Below, in pieces: positions 53,789 through 64,000 of a stretch of 64,000 nucleotides of DNA. The position numbers and the translations under genes were made by a program. Origin of the DNA: Pseudopyrenochaeta lycopersici (taxonomy: Eukaryota > Ascomycota > Dothideomycetes > Pleosporales > Pseudopyrenochaetaceae); contig NHZP01000005.1 in assembly GCA_003313425.1 (NCBI GenBank), positions 310,001 to 374,000 on the forward strand, in the 5' to 3' direction. Within the stretch, counting starts at the first letter, position 1; every line of letters starts with the position of its first letter. The notes below the pieces were generated by a model. That model had not been told where the DNA came from. It saw only the letters and a program-made list of their open reading frames with translations, and did not search any database.

Positions 53789-54607
53789 AGTCGCGTGTAG
53801 CTTCAAGCCGGTCCAGTAACGACTTTGATACTGCGCCAACAGGCTTGGGCGCGCGCACAGTTACAGGGCGATGCGCGGGCTGACTACTGGCCAACGATGA
53901 AGGCGCGCCGCCAGGCGGGTGAGTGTTTTGAGGGTGAGCGTGCCGTCATTCACGCCGTCACCGTGACTGAAGATGTCCAGAAGACCATCTACAGTGTGTT
54001 TATTTTGCGGAGGAATATATCGCGAGCGTAAGCGACGCGGGATCGGGCGAGGTCGGAGGGTTGCTGTCGATGTAGCCCGCAGGCATATTGTCGTGTAAAG
54101 GTAACGGAGGTTGTCGCAGCCTCAACGCCGCGGAGGTGGCCCGTGCGTATATCACGTTAGTACTCTAGCCAATCAGACGCGCTCGCGCTCTGAAGGAGAT
54201 GAAGCCTGTTTGGGAGCTTCAGCTTATTCATTATATGGAGAGGTGCTGTACTCCCTGAAAAAGGCACGGAGATTTAAGATCCTGCTTGGTATAGCCATGA
54301 ATGCCTCAGAGTTGACGTCATTCATATAGACTGTATCACACGTGCTTCATAAGCGTGGAATAATGACTGCTCGCGGCACAAAGACTAAGCAATTGTGAGA
54401 TCTGGGACGAATTTGATTGATCACGGCCTTCACAGATTAAATTTAGCGATATTGTTGATTGACAAGCCTTCTCATCTCTATCAATACCTGTATACCTAAA
54501 CTATTAAAGAATCTTTAGATCCGACTCCAATAGCCTCGGCCTCTGTGCCGTCATCTTCTGGAGGCGACCTTTATAACATCACGGACGAACTTCTTGTCAG
54601 CAGACCC
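53789..54607. other. Intergenic region upstream of TAF1
   Basis: About 0.8 kb, GC-rich next to TAF1 and AT-rich further on. No coding segment is recognised. Confidence 0.5.
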
Positions 54608-55903
54608 CTAAATATCTTTCAGGGCTCCATTGGCAATCGCAGGGCCTACTGGCGCGAGCTTCTTCTCGCCGGTCTCTGCAGCTTGATCATCATTATTCTC
54701 CCCAACGACCTCGTCATCATCACGACCATCGTGCTTCTCGTCAGTATTAACCCCGGTGCGGCCGTACACACGATCGAGTGTATTGGAGTAGTATTTCTCA
54801 ACTGTCCTTATACCAATTGACCATTTGTACTCGTCCTCAAGCTTGTTGCGAATAGCTTTGAAGTTCATTTTCATATCATCTCTCCACACAACAATACACG
54901 CCTTCTCAAACCCACGCTGCAATGCTTTCGGACGAAGCGTACTGTAGGAGGCAGTTTCATGGCTAATTCCAAGGGGTTGAGGTGGCAATGCAATATCTGT
55001 ACTTGTAGTGGCGTGGGCCGAGGGTAGGAGCCCCAGTTTCTCGGTTGGCGCAGTAGTAACTGGGAAACCAGAGTGATCGAACTCGGGGACAATTCTGCTG
55101 AGAGCCGGTGCGCGCGTCTTGCCGCGTCTGAGAACATTCTTCGCGAGCGGACCAATCTGCTCAATGGGCTTCACGCCGTATCGCTTTGTCAACCGCTCCA
55201 GAGATCGAATGTGGCGCTTCCGAACCGCTTCTTCAGTAATTTGGTGGTTAGGGAAGATTTGGTTGTAAAAAGACATAGTATGTCTGTATCCAAGTTCTTG
55301 TTCATCAAGCCAATGGATTATCATACTGTTGTGGTAGTCCTCCGTGTCGCCAAATGGAAAGCTACCTTGAATAGGCGCTGGCGGGACTTCACCAGAAATC
55401 AAACCAACACGTGGTGGCATTTTAATTGATTTGATAGTATTGTACGGTAAACCCAAGTTGTTAACTTTCATCTGCTTCCTCGCCATTGGAGCTGATGCGT
55501 TGATGGGCTCAGCCCTTGCACGCTTTTTGCCACTAGCGGTGCCATCTTTTTCAAGGGTACACGGGTTTTTGTTTGAGACGAAGAATTGATTATCTTTGCA
55601 GGTGACGCAACTAGACTTCTCAGCGGGTGGTGATCCTATAGATCCGGTCAGGTTCGGTTCGGCGAGTCCTTCTGGGTGCAATCGTTTTTTCAAGACGGTC
55701 GCTGATTGCGAAGCTGGCTGCTCAAGCTCCATACTTGGGCTCATGGACCCCTTCTTGACATGTTGGTCATCCTCACAAAGAAGTCTGCTCGTCTCAAGAA
55801 TTTTGGTTCTGCCAAGAGGAGCTGTAGGAAAGACCATCTCGACATCGGAATCGGCAGTCTCGACTGTAGCTTCGTCAGCATGATGAGGTGGGAGAGTGAA
55901 CAT
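54608..55903 (-). CDS. Hypothetical nuclear-type protein, 431 residues
   Basis: The first ATG in the frame is at 55903 (MFTLPPHHADEATVETADSD). The frame ends at 54608 with no intron needed. Residues about 130-160 contain a basic, nuclear-localisation-like stretch (SGKKRARAEP, ARKQMK). Two similar helical blocks follow: IIHWLDEQELGYRHTMSFYN then EEAVRKRHIRSLERLTKRYG, and later CIVVWRDDMKMNFKAIRNKL then GIRTVEKYYSNTLDRVYG. Both look like helix-turn-helix folds of the kind that ask whether a short upstream helix pairs with a DNA-reading helix. I recognise no named family. A DNA-binding role is inference from these two repeats. The C-terminal tail is acidic. Confidence 0.65.
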   Translation of the reverse strand: MFTLPPHHADEATVETADSDVEMVFPTAPLGRTKILETSRLLCEDDQHVKKGSMSPSMELEQPASQSATVLKKRLHPEGLAEPNLTGSIGSPPAEKSSCVTCKDNQFFVSNKNPCTLEKDGTASGKKRARAEPINASAPMARKQMKVNNLGLPYNTIKSIKMPPRVGLISGEVPPAPIQGSFPFGDTEDYHNSMIIHWLDEQELGYRHTMSFYNQIFPNHQITEEAVRKRHIRSLERLTKRYGVKPIEQIGPLAKNVLRRGKTRAPALSRIVPEFDHSGFPVTTAPTEKLGLLPSAHATTSTDIALPPQPLGISHETASYSTLRPKALQRGFEKACIVVWRDDMKMNFKAIRNKLEDEYKWSIGIRTVEKYYSNTLDRVYGRTGVNTDEKHDGRDDDEVVGENNDDQAAETGEKKLAPVGPAIANGALKDI

Positions 55904-56716
55904 ATTTCTCGACCCGTTATTGACGGTCTTCAAGAACTTTGAAGTGCTAGTAGGGTGATATGTATGAAATTTTAATTCTGTTACGGCTGGATAGACGAGA
56001 AACCCAGGATTGACAACCCTTTGTATGTGCGATAGTTAAAGGTATGTGTGAGCTGGGTAGTAGCTGAGCGTGACCAGTGGTAGAGGAACGATGGAGTGTA
56101 GTTGGATGAGAGTGTGAAGTCTTAGAAATAGGTAAGAGAGAGGAGACTAGAATGACGTTCCCAATTCATACTCATCGGTTAGCATGGATTATTCACTCAA
56201 GTATTTCATTCCTCTATTCACCATACCACAAGAAATTTTATACAAAGTGAAAGATATCGCAAACACACTCGAATCATATTAATGCATCCATTCCAGCAAT
56301 TCATTCATGACAATTCCTCCATGGAAATTTTCGGAACGGGTAGTGGCTATAGTCATCCGTTGTATTGTGGGAAGCGATGCTATGTCTTCTGACAGGTAGA
56401 CCGAGTTGGTTTCAACCAAGTACTTTTTATTTCTCTTATCCCCGGTGCATATCCATATAAAACGAATGCTCATAGATCTCTTAATTGGTCTGCAGACCAC
56501 CACGACAACTTCTTGCTAAGCTGATGTTAAATGGTGGTATTATAGGCTAAGCATAAATTCCTTGGAGAAGTCAATCAGCTCTAAACAGTGTTAAAAATCT
56601 GTCTCATGTGTCTAGCTACGTAAAAACCCGAATCCTAAATGTGTACATGTATTTAACAGGAATCGTAACTTGGAGCTTAGTATAGCTCCCGCTGTACGAC
56701 AGCCTAAGTAGAATCT
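55904..56716. other. Intergenic region
   Basis: About 0.8 kb of AT-rich sequence between two minus-strand genes. Nothing is recognised. Confidence 0.5.
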
Positions 56717-58582
56717 CTACACTCGATCATAGTGGAGGACCTCAGGCTTATCATCGGCAACCTGATGATGGAGAGCAACATCAAAGGCGTTCACTTCAGT
56801 TTTCTTGAATTGCCTCGCTGGGATTCGGCGCTCGAAAAGAAGATCCATCTCAGCAAACGTTCTCCCAGAAGGCTCAGGTAGGCGAAAGTAGTGGTATATA
56901 ATCATGAGAGAGCATGTGCCGGCCCAAAAAAATCCAGCAAAGTTACCCCAGTTCCATGCAGTGGGGTTTATCATGTAAGGCGTTAAAACGTTAACAACAA
57001 TGGCGGCCAGGTTGTAGGCGACACGAGACAACGCGATGGTTTTCACTTGGAGGCGTCGGGTGGACATTTCCGCAACGAGCGAGAACGCAACTGTACCAAC
57101 AGAAAACTGATAAAATGCGGCCCACACAAGCATGAGAGACCCGGTAGCTAGGGAAGCGGCATGCTTATCAGGCACAAGACCGAGGAAGCCGAGCACAAGT
57201 AGGGTACAGAAAAGACCGGTGAGACCGACCAGATAAAGTGTTCGACGGCCAACTCCCCAAGCCATGAAAGCCCATGTGACAAAGGCTCCAATCGTATTGA
57301 GACCGTACTGGCCAAGTGCAAAGTTATAAGGCATTTCACCCGTGAGACCAGCCTGCTCAAAGAAGTATGTCGAGTAATTAGAAAAGGTGTTACCAGCCAG
57401 ATTTTGGGAGACGAAAAGCATGCAGACAATCTCAGTTCGTCGTCGATTGACACCCTTAAAGCAGTCAAGGTAGGAGGCACCTTCGGTTAAGTCTTTCTCG
57501 AGCTCATTGGTGTGTCTGATCATGTCGACAGTCTCAGCGGCATTGAAAGTGGGATCTCTTTTTGGCGAAGTTAGGCGAATCAAAGATTTTTCAGCGTCTT
57601 TGTATCTGCCTTGACGGACCAACCACCAGGGAGATTCAGGAGCTAGGTAGATGCCAATCATGAGAGGTGGAAACCACATCCACTAATATAGCGTTAGATG
57701 TGGCTGGGTGGATATCAGCCCAAGGAACAACGCACCTGAAGGCCATAGGGGATTCTGTACGCCCACTGATCGTCTCGCTTGAACATACTCTTGATGACTG
57801 CGATAGCTAAAAGTTGACCAATACCCCAACATGAGTTACCCCAGGTGGTGAGGTAGCCTCGGAGAGCAACAGGACAGACCTCGCTAGCGTAGGAGATGGC
57901 AACTAGAAATTGTCAAATTCTTTGTCCTGTAGATCGCTATCAAGCAACTCACCCGACATGAAGACTCCAAAGGCGACACCCGCAAGACACTCTGCCAAGA
58001 GTAAAATTTCAATACTGGGGGCAACGAAGAAGGTGGTGGTCACAATGCACTGATATGACAGAATGCCGAGGATGAAGGGCCGATACCCGAATCGCTCAAC
58101 ACCATAGCCAGTAACTTAAAATTTCAATCAGCTGCAGCAACGTAAGGCTGAAAACATAGAACATACGTAAGAGACCAATGATTTGACCACATTGAGCACC
58201 ATTGGAGATACCAGCCTGCCATTTCGCCGGCACCTGGTAAGTTCCATTGGGTTGAAGCTCGCCGTACTTGCGGTTGAATGGAGGGAAAGCGTAAAAGTTG
58301 CCTATGAGGGCAATGTCGTAGCCTTCCATAGCACAGCACATAGAGATGAGTGCGGCCCAAAAAATAGCCTTTGGATAGAGGCGCACGCCCTGTAACAGAC
58401 TCATCTTGTGTTCCTTGTCTATGTCAAATTTAGCAAAGCATTCATAACAGTGACAAAATACAGAACTGACCTGTGGCCGAGGCGGCATTGGCAAACATGC
58501 TAGAGACTACGTCATTCTCTACCTTCTCATGTATGTCTTTCTCATCATGGAGAGAAGGCGGTGGTTGAGAAACGCGAGCCAT
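56717..58582 (-). CDS. MFS sugar transporter (maltose/hexose permease-like)
   Basis: Five exons, 58582-58471, 58418-58167, 58114-57953, 57902-57736 and 57682-56717, keep phase and give 552 residues. Twelve membrane segments are expected. The first shows AALISMCCAMEGYDIALIGN. Sugar-porter signatures are LTGYGVERFGYRP, the loop PESPWWLVRQGRYKDAEKSL after TM6, and EMSTRRLQVKTIALSRVAYN. The C-terminal PEPSGRTFAEMDLLFERRIP matches the PETKGRT-type motif. The pattern is closest to fungal alpha-glucoside (MAL-type) permeases, which are proton symporters of the plasma membrane. The substrate could equally be another sugar, glycoside or sugar acid. It leads a group with lactonase, reductase and monooxygenase genes. 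Confidence 0.9.
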
Positions 58583-59212
58583 GTTCGCTATCTTTCGTTG
58601 GGTCAAGATGGATTTGAGTAATTGTCCTTCGTACGTAGGGTAAGACGCGAAGCTCTGTGTAAATCTTCTTCTGAGATCGACAACGTGGTTGCTTTTGAAG
58701 TAACAGGAACCCCGGACATAGGACACCCCACAGATCGGGGACCCCACACATCAAAGTCTTGGCCGTAGCGGAGTGAAGAGAGACTTGCAACCTCATTCGT
58801 ATAATATAACTGAACCAACCAGATTAGGATTAGCTGTCGGACAATTATACCATCAAATAAACTTGCCGTCTGCCCAGAACTATCTAGGGAGCGGGCTGCG
58901 CAAAGTTTAGCCAAATCTAAATCGAATCGGATCAGGTTTGGGTCGGACATAACAATCCAGCGCGGAAAACTAGAAGCGAATACGTCCGATCCCGACTCTT
59001 GGCGACTTGTGAACGTCAACGCACTAGCCGGCGTTCTTACGTGAATATTCCTGAGACACAGTATGGAGGGGCAAAGATGCTTGCATCGAAGGTTTGCACC
59101 ATGTGGGGAGGACAAATGTACGCGAATGAACCCAACACTGTTAAGATGTTAATACAAATGGAGTGCACGATGAGGCAAAGAACTTTTCACTCTTTGAATA
59201 GATATATTGACC
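58583..59212. other. Intergenic region between transporter and lactonase genes
   Basis: About 0.6 kb holding the transporter promoter and the lactonase 3' end. Open frames are short and unlike proteins. Confidence 0.5.
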
Positions 59213-60515
59213 TCATAGCCATATTGCGTGCTTCAGGCCCGCTTCTAAGGCGTTATTAAAGCCGGCTACTAAGGTCCAGAGGTCACCTTTGTCTCCATTA
59301 ATTGAGTAAATCTCAACTCCACCGCCTTCCTGCCCAACGAGCACGACAAGCTTGCCATCATTACTCAACCGCATGCCACGGATTACATCGACACCAGTTC
59401 GAATATTTTTAATGCTCTCCACCTTTTTGCCATCGTTTGAGAGCAAAATGATAGCGACGACATCTCCTTGGGGCAGGTCCTTGGGAACACCCTGGAGATG
59501 AGGTTCGCGTTGGGCAATATGCCTCTCCCACCGGTTACTGACATACAAGACGTTCGGAACGTTAGGATGAAGGCAAATTTCGGCGGAGTCCATCATGGAC
59601 TGATGGTCAGGGTGGACTGTTCGTGGGATGATATTTGGCGCGAAGCCATCGATGGGCTGGATAGCCTCCGCGGGAGCAGTTGATAAATCAAATGCAACAA
59701 CCTTATGTGAAAGCTCTCCAATGACATACATGATCGTCTCTAATCCTAGTCAGTTGAAGTCAAGAACGCAGCATAAGAATACATGCCATCAGGCGTAATC
59801 ACAGCATGTCGAGGGCCTGTCCCGGGAGGGCACTGAAGCCAGCCAGATACTTCTAAGTTCATTTTGTTGCGGCTAAGAATCCATACGCGGTCTGATCCCA
59901 AATCCGGAGCATAGAGCAAACATCTCTTATCTTCAAGCACCTGATGAACGTGACATTGTCGCTGTCGGACAGCATTTGGGCCATGCTCAACCGACTGGTA
60001 TGGGAATTGCGGAAATATTTCTGTCCGACGGGCATCTTCAAGCAAGGTTTGCTCTGCTTCGGTACATAAAATAGGATAGAGGGCAATAGATCCTCCCAGA
60101 TACTACATATTGTGAGCGCAAGTTACGAAGCTTCTATACCTACGTACAGTGATAAGCGCCAGTGCAGAATTGTCCTGCAAGGTAATGACTGAGCCGATGA
60201 TATGATTAACAGTCTCATTCAATACAGCAGTAGATACTCACAGTGACCAGGGGCTCCTAGAGTTGGCTGAAGACTTGTGATATTGCAGGTTTGTTGGGAA
60301 TGATCAATTTCAAAGGTGTACAGAAAACCGGAGTCGTCACCCTCGGATAGACCGACCAAGCGGTCAATACTTCCCCGCGACGAGGATGGCTCAATCCACG
60401 AAGCGTTAGAGGGTGCTGGATAGTTGGCAAGCACGGTAAGCTCCTCTTTCAAAAGGTCGAGCTCAAGCGTAGTAAAGTGTTCCCGGTCGCCAGATACCAG
60501 GAGTTTTCGTTTCAT
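59213..60515 (-). CDS. Lactonase-type seven-bladed beta-propeller (carboxymuconate cyclase/6-phosphogluconolactonase-like)
   Basis: Exons 60515-60242 and 60188-60148 join at GAPGHFITLQDNSALALITY. Exon 3 starts at 60102 and the last exon ends at 59213. Repeated propeller blades carry CHVHQVLEDKRCLLYAPDLG, GPRHAVITPDG and, after the gap, MYVIGELSHKVVAFDLS and EICLHPNVPNVLYVSNRWER. The product is about 370 residues, the usual length. The fold is that of the Lactonase family (muconate lactonising and 6-phosphogluconolactonase types), probably cytosolic. The junction of exons 3 and 4 (about 59730-59790) is unresolved. No canonical GT-AG pair keeps both the conserved PDG and the frame, so the gene uses a rare GC donor, or is disrupted there. 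Confidence 0.8.
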
Positions 60516-61073
60516 GGCGTACTGAGAATGCTAGGAGTTTAGGACCTATGGAATTCGTATGACAGCCGCGTATGTACTCTTACAAGACTACCAGGTTGCT
60601 TTGGTTTAGACCGACGAAAAGCTGGTTCTGAAACCGGCGATCCAACACTCTTTGCTAGCATTCAGTTCGAGAAAGATAGCCGGACGTTTGTCTATACCAT
60701 AGCACTTCATCCGATGACCTTATTTGAGCCGACCGGAGATCAAGAATCAGCCCACACCGGGGATGATTGATTCCCGTAGTTAGACTGTAAACAAAAAAGA
60801 GGATGAAATTTTTCTTAGAGTTTTCTGCCGACCATTATCTAGTTTCGAATAAGTATTCCCGATTCTCACACCCCATTTTTGGTGAGGTATCATTATCTCC
60901 GAGGAATCTCGTTTTGACGTAGCGCAGTGACAGCCCCGATCGATTCTATTATTTGTTGCCCAGAACAAATGGTATCACGTCAATGAAAAGGCCTTTTAGG
61001 TTGAGACCTGGTTTCAACTTTCATTGTTTTCCCAATTCTGCGAATCTGCGGGAACCAGTCCTCACTAACCACA
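60516..61073. other. Divergent promoter region of the lactonase and aldo-keto reductase genes
   Basis: About 560 bp between two divergent start codons, with no coding segment, allowing coordinate expression. Confidence 0.5.
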
Positions 61074-62264
61074 ATGGCTCCATCCACTCACCTCGAGCTC
61101 AACACCGGCGCTCAGATTCCTGCCGTTGGACTTGGTTGATATTACTACTCTTTCATTTGGCGAAGTTGCTAACTTGTGCACAGGTACGTGGAAATCTGAA
61201 CCTGGAGAGGTTCGACGAGCCGTGGCCTTCGCCCTTAAGGATGGATACCGTCACATTGATGCGGCACTGTAAGCCTTAGTCTCTAAAGTGATGCATTTTC
61301 ACCAACAGTAATGCAGAATCTACGGAAACGAAAATGAAGTTGGTCAGGGCATCAAGGATAGTGGCGTGCCCCGTGAAGATATCTTCATCACCAGTAAGCT
61401 TTGGAACACTCACCAAGACAACGTCAAAGCGGGTCTGCAAAAGAGCCTTGATGCTCTGGGTACGGATTATCTTGACCTTTATGTGAGAGGCCTTTCTGAA
61501 TTGTAATACAAAAGCTGAAAGTAACTTTTACCACTAGTTGATTCACTGGCCTGTTCGGTTGGTTGCAGTAAGTACCTTACTGCCCTTTCACCTAAGTTTG
61601 TGAGCTGATTAGCCCGAAGAACGAAACGAGTGAGCTTCTTCCAATTAACCCTGACGGCTCCCGCTCAGTCGACCGGTCGTGGGACCAGAGCGAAACCTGG
61701 CGCCAGATGGAAGAAGTCTACAAGTCGGGTAAGGTAAAGGCCATCGGCGTTGCGAATTGGTCAATTCCATACTTGGAGGAGCTTCGTAAAAAGTGGAAGG
61801 TTGTGCCTGCCGTAAATCAGGTTGAGCTTCATCCTTTCCTACCTCAGCAGCTACTCAGAGAGTACTGCCAAAAACTCGGTATTCTACTCCAAGCGTATTC
61901 ACCTCTTGGCTCCACTGGTGCGTCCTAGCCATACCATCATCGAAATTGTTAACTGAACGGGCTAGGTGCTCCTATCATGTCGGATCCTGTCATCCAGCAG
62001 ATTGCTAAAGAAAATGACGTTTCACCTGCCACGATCCTTATCAGCTATCATGTCAACAAAGGCGTTGTGGTGCTTCCCAAATCCGTTACCGAGAAACGAA
62101 TTTCCAGTAATAAAGATGTAATTTCGCTCACAACAAAGCATTTGGATGCACTCGACAGTCTAGCAGCCAGCGGCAGAGCGACACGTCTGAACACTCCTCT
62201 GTGGGGATTCGATCTCGGCTTTGCTGACTGGTATGGCCCTGCGGAGCCTCGATCGATAGGCTAA
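61074..62264 (+). CDS. Aldo-keto reductase
   Basis: Six exons, 61074-61134, 61184-61268, 61317-61482, 61538-61567, 61620-61917 and 61966-62264, keep phase and give 312 residues. The catalytic tetrad is visible: Asp and Tyr in [19 protein letters not shown], Lys in ITSKLWNTH, His in LIHWPVRLV. The NADPH site is in [16 protein letters not shown]. Further motifs are [15 protein letters not shown] and [17 protein letters not shown]. It reduces aldehydes or ketones with NADPH in the cytosol. The sequence resembles fungal glycerol/xylose/galacturonate-type reductases, and the exact substrate is not readable. Its divergence from the lactonase gene suggests joint control. Confidence 0.93.
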
Positions 62265-62955
62265 TAGAGACTCAAAAGTACGAAGTGTGCGAATTTGTCT
62301 CCATTCTAGCAATTCAACTTTTTCTTTACAGTAGTCAATACTTTCGTGTTTGTTGTGCTGGCCATACACGGTGATTACAGGTGCAGTTATTTGATTACGC
62401 ATTATGTCAGAGTGAGATTGCCCGTCCCTTACACAGTACGTGCGGACGCGAGTGGTACTCATGGAACCCCTTGGGCTTCAAAGTATATGATACATTCAAA
62501 ATAGGCCTTTACATCAGGTTCCAGATGTTCCACTTGTTGTTCCCCAGTGTCCTATTGCGAAGTCGTGGGCTGCGTTACCGTGATTGCGAGGTGAATGATA
62601 TCGTAGATATGAGCCGCTGGTCAGAACTCTAGTAGTTTGCCGGCCAGCGAACGCATTGAAGGCCCAGGAACATCATTTGGCACACGTAGTCCCACCAAAA
62701 GCTTGCATGGCTGTTTAAGCTTCGATTATCTATCTGTAACATCGCGAAATCTGAGTGGGGCTTGATAAGCGAGCAATGAAGCAAGCTATTCATAAATCTG
62801 GTGTCCAGGAACCTAGTGATATCACCATCAGCCAAGCGAGCACTGCAGATATCACTTCTCTATCTCGTAAACACGATTAATTGGAGATTGTTTGTTAATC
62901 CTAAGAGTTGCTATTGTAGTCTATGCGCTCTCATGACATTACCATTCTTCGATAC
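62265..62955. other. Convergent intergenic region
   Basis: About 0.7 kb between the convergent reductase and monooxygenase genes, AT-rich at its end. Nothing is recognised. Confidence 0.5.
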
Positions 62956-64000
62956 CTACGCCTTATAAGGAGCTGGAGCAATACCCTCGGACAAAGCCTT
63001 TATCCGCATAGCAAGTAACTTGGAGTGAAAGCGAGTATAAGGAAGATAGCCTACCATTATCCATAGGTTGGGTACTCCAGTCTCCCGGTAGGCGGTCTTG
63101 AATTCGCCCTCTTCATCAATACCCCAAATTGGGCCACAATTGTCGGCAATTTTGTCGCCCAAAGTTTCCCGAACAGAGTCAATGGTACTAGAGAAGCCAG
63201 TGGCGAAGACTATCAGGTCAAATTCGCGCTCACGGCCATCGTTGAGAATTACCTTATTCTCCGTGAACCTCTCAATATAACCAGGCTCTACTTTAATTCT
63301 GCCATTGATGATATGCTCACAAGCGCCAGCGTCGAAATAAAAACCGCCATTACGGGTTTGGCCTAGGGTTGCATTCCCAGTGCCACGTTGGCCTCTCCAA
63401 GTTCGGAGACCACGAGCGTTGAGTGCAGTGAGCATGGGCCTATCGAGGTCCTCAAGGACCCTGGCATTACGCCGAGCGAGCTCTTCTCCGGGACCAACCG
63501 GCGTAGCAAAGAAAAGACGGTCCTCCTGCTCCAGGGAAGGGCGGTTGCCGTTTTCGTCGGGGCCATAGTTGCCAATGATACGGGGAACGGAGTGTGTGAG
63601 CGACATTATATATGTTGGTGAGCGCTGCAAGAGGGTGACGTCAATGCCACGACGTGAGCAATCGAAAGCAGTATCAAAGCCAGAAGACGAGGTGCCCACC
63701 ACGCATACCTTCTTACCAACAAAGTCACGAGAGCTGTCGTGCATGGTCGAGTGGCGAATCAAGCCACCCTTGAATTCGGCCATTCCGGGAATGGCGGGGA
63801 CCATGGGGAGGCCACATAGGGAGGTGGCCATGACGACCTGCTTTGGGTGCAGTGTTCGGATCTCTCTGCCATTCTTATCGATCACTACAGTCCAGTTGCC
63901 CCGGTTGTCCTGCTCTGCCCTGACAACCGATGACCCACACCAGACGTTAAGCTCAAGAGCCGAGGCATACCACTCCATATATATACCCTGCTTCTGGGCA
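62956..64000 (-). CDS. Flavin-containing monooxygenase, Baeyer-Villiger-like (N-terminus cut by window edge)
   Basis: A frame open from the window edge to the stop at 62956, 347 residues visible; the FAD-binding N-terminus lies outside. The second Rossmann fold, for NADPH, is seen as KKVCVVGTSSSGFDTAFDCS followed by GIDVTLLQRSPTYIMS. The FMO-type ATG motif is FDLIVFATGFSSTIDSV. The C-terminus ends GYLPYTRFHSKLLAMRIKAL. The product inserts oxygen into ketones or hydroxylates heteroatoms using NADPH and FAD. Whether it is a Baeyer-Villiger enzyme needs the fingerprint that lies before the visible part. It sits next to lactonase, reductase and transporter genes, which would fit ketone-to-lactone oxidation. 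Confidence 0.9.
   Translation of the reverse strand, partial: AQKQGIYMEWYASALELNVWCGSSVVRAEQDNRGNWTVVIDKNGREIRTLHPKQVVMATSLCGLPMVPAIPGMAEFKGGLIRHSTMHDSSRDFVGKKVCVVGTSSSGFDTAFDCSRRGIDVTLLQRSPTYIMSLTHSVPRIIGNYGPDENGNRPSLEQEDRLFFATPVGPGEELARRNARVLEDLDRPMLTALNARGLRTWRGQRGTGNATLGQTRNGGFYFDAGACEHIINGRIKVEPGYIERFTENKVILNDGREREFDLIVFATGFSSTIDSVRETLGDKIADNCGPIWGIDEEGEFKTAYRETGVPNLWIMVGYLPYTRFHSKLLAMRIKALSEGIAPAPYKA

Overview
The window is nuclear DNA of a filamentous ascomycete (Pezizomycotina, most likely Dothideomycetes; the species cannot be read from the sequence). Genes lie on both strands without operons. Most introns are short (about 40-75 nt) GT-AG introns. The housekeeping proteins (BCK1-type MAPKKK, Rpt3, Swi1, TAF1, GRASP, PIP5-kinase) are of ascomycete type. 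I recognise no tRNA or rRNA gene, CRISPR array or prokaryotic feature.

The first 15 kb is accessory in character. It holds an edge-truncated protein with a ubiquitin-like region and a zinc ribbon, a MYND/MSS51_C protein, a GPI-anchored PEBP-like protein, a 270-bp MITE with TA target-site duplications, an uncharacterised membrane protein, and a secreted tyrosinase. Divergent from the membrane protein gene is the most unusual gene of the window: a trypsin-like serine protease fused to 18 nearly identical 33-residue HEAT repeats. Its repeats are being homogenised and reshuffled, as in fungal allorecognition and NLR-type receptors, but it has no nucleotide-binding domain.

From about 18 kb to 54 kb the window is a core eukaryotic block: BCK1-like MAPKKK, pyruvate decarboxylase, trimethylguanosine synthase and GRASP (divergent pair), a small basic protein, a zinc-binding RING-like protein, a metallo-beta-lactamase-like protein, phosphatidylinositol-4-phosphate 5-kinase, proteasomal ATPase Rpt3, Swi1 and TAF1. 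A 431-residue unknown protein follows.

The last 7.3 kb (56.7 kb to the edge) groups a sugar-type MFS transporter, a lactonase-like beta-propeller, an aldo-keto reductase and a flavin-containing (possibly Baeyer-Villiger) monooxygenase. Together they suggest a small catabolic cluster: uptake, oxygenation to a lactone, lactone hydrolysis and carbonyl reduction. It continues beyond the window. Exon boundaries were worked out by hand from splice signals and reading phase. Two genes (TGS1 and the lactonase) have one junction each that canonical splicing does not resolve cleanly.
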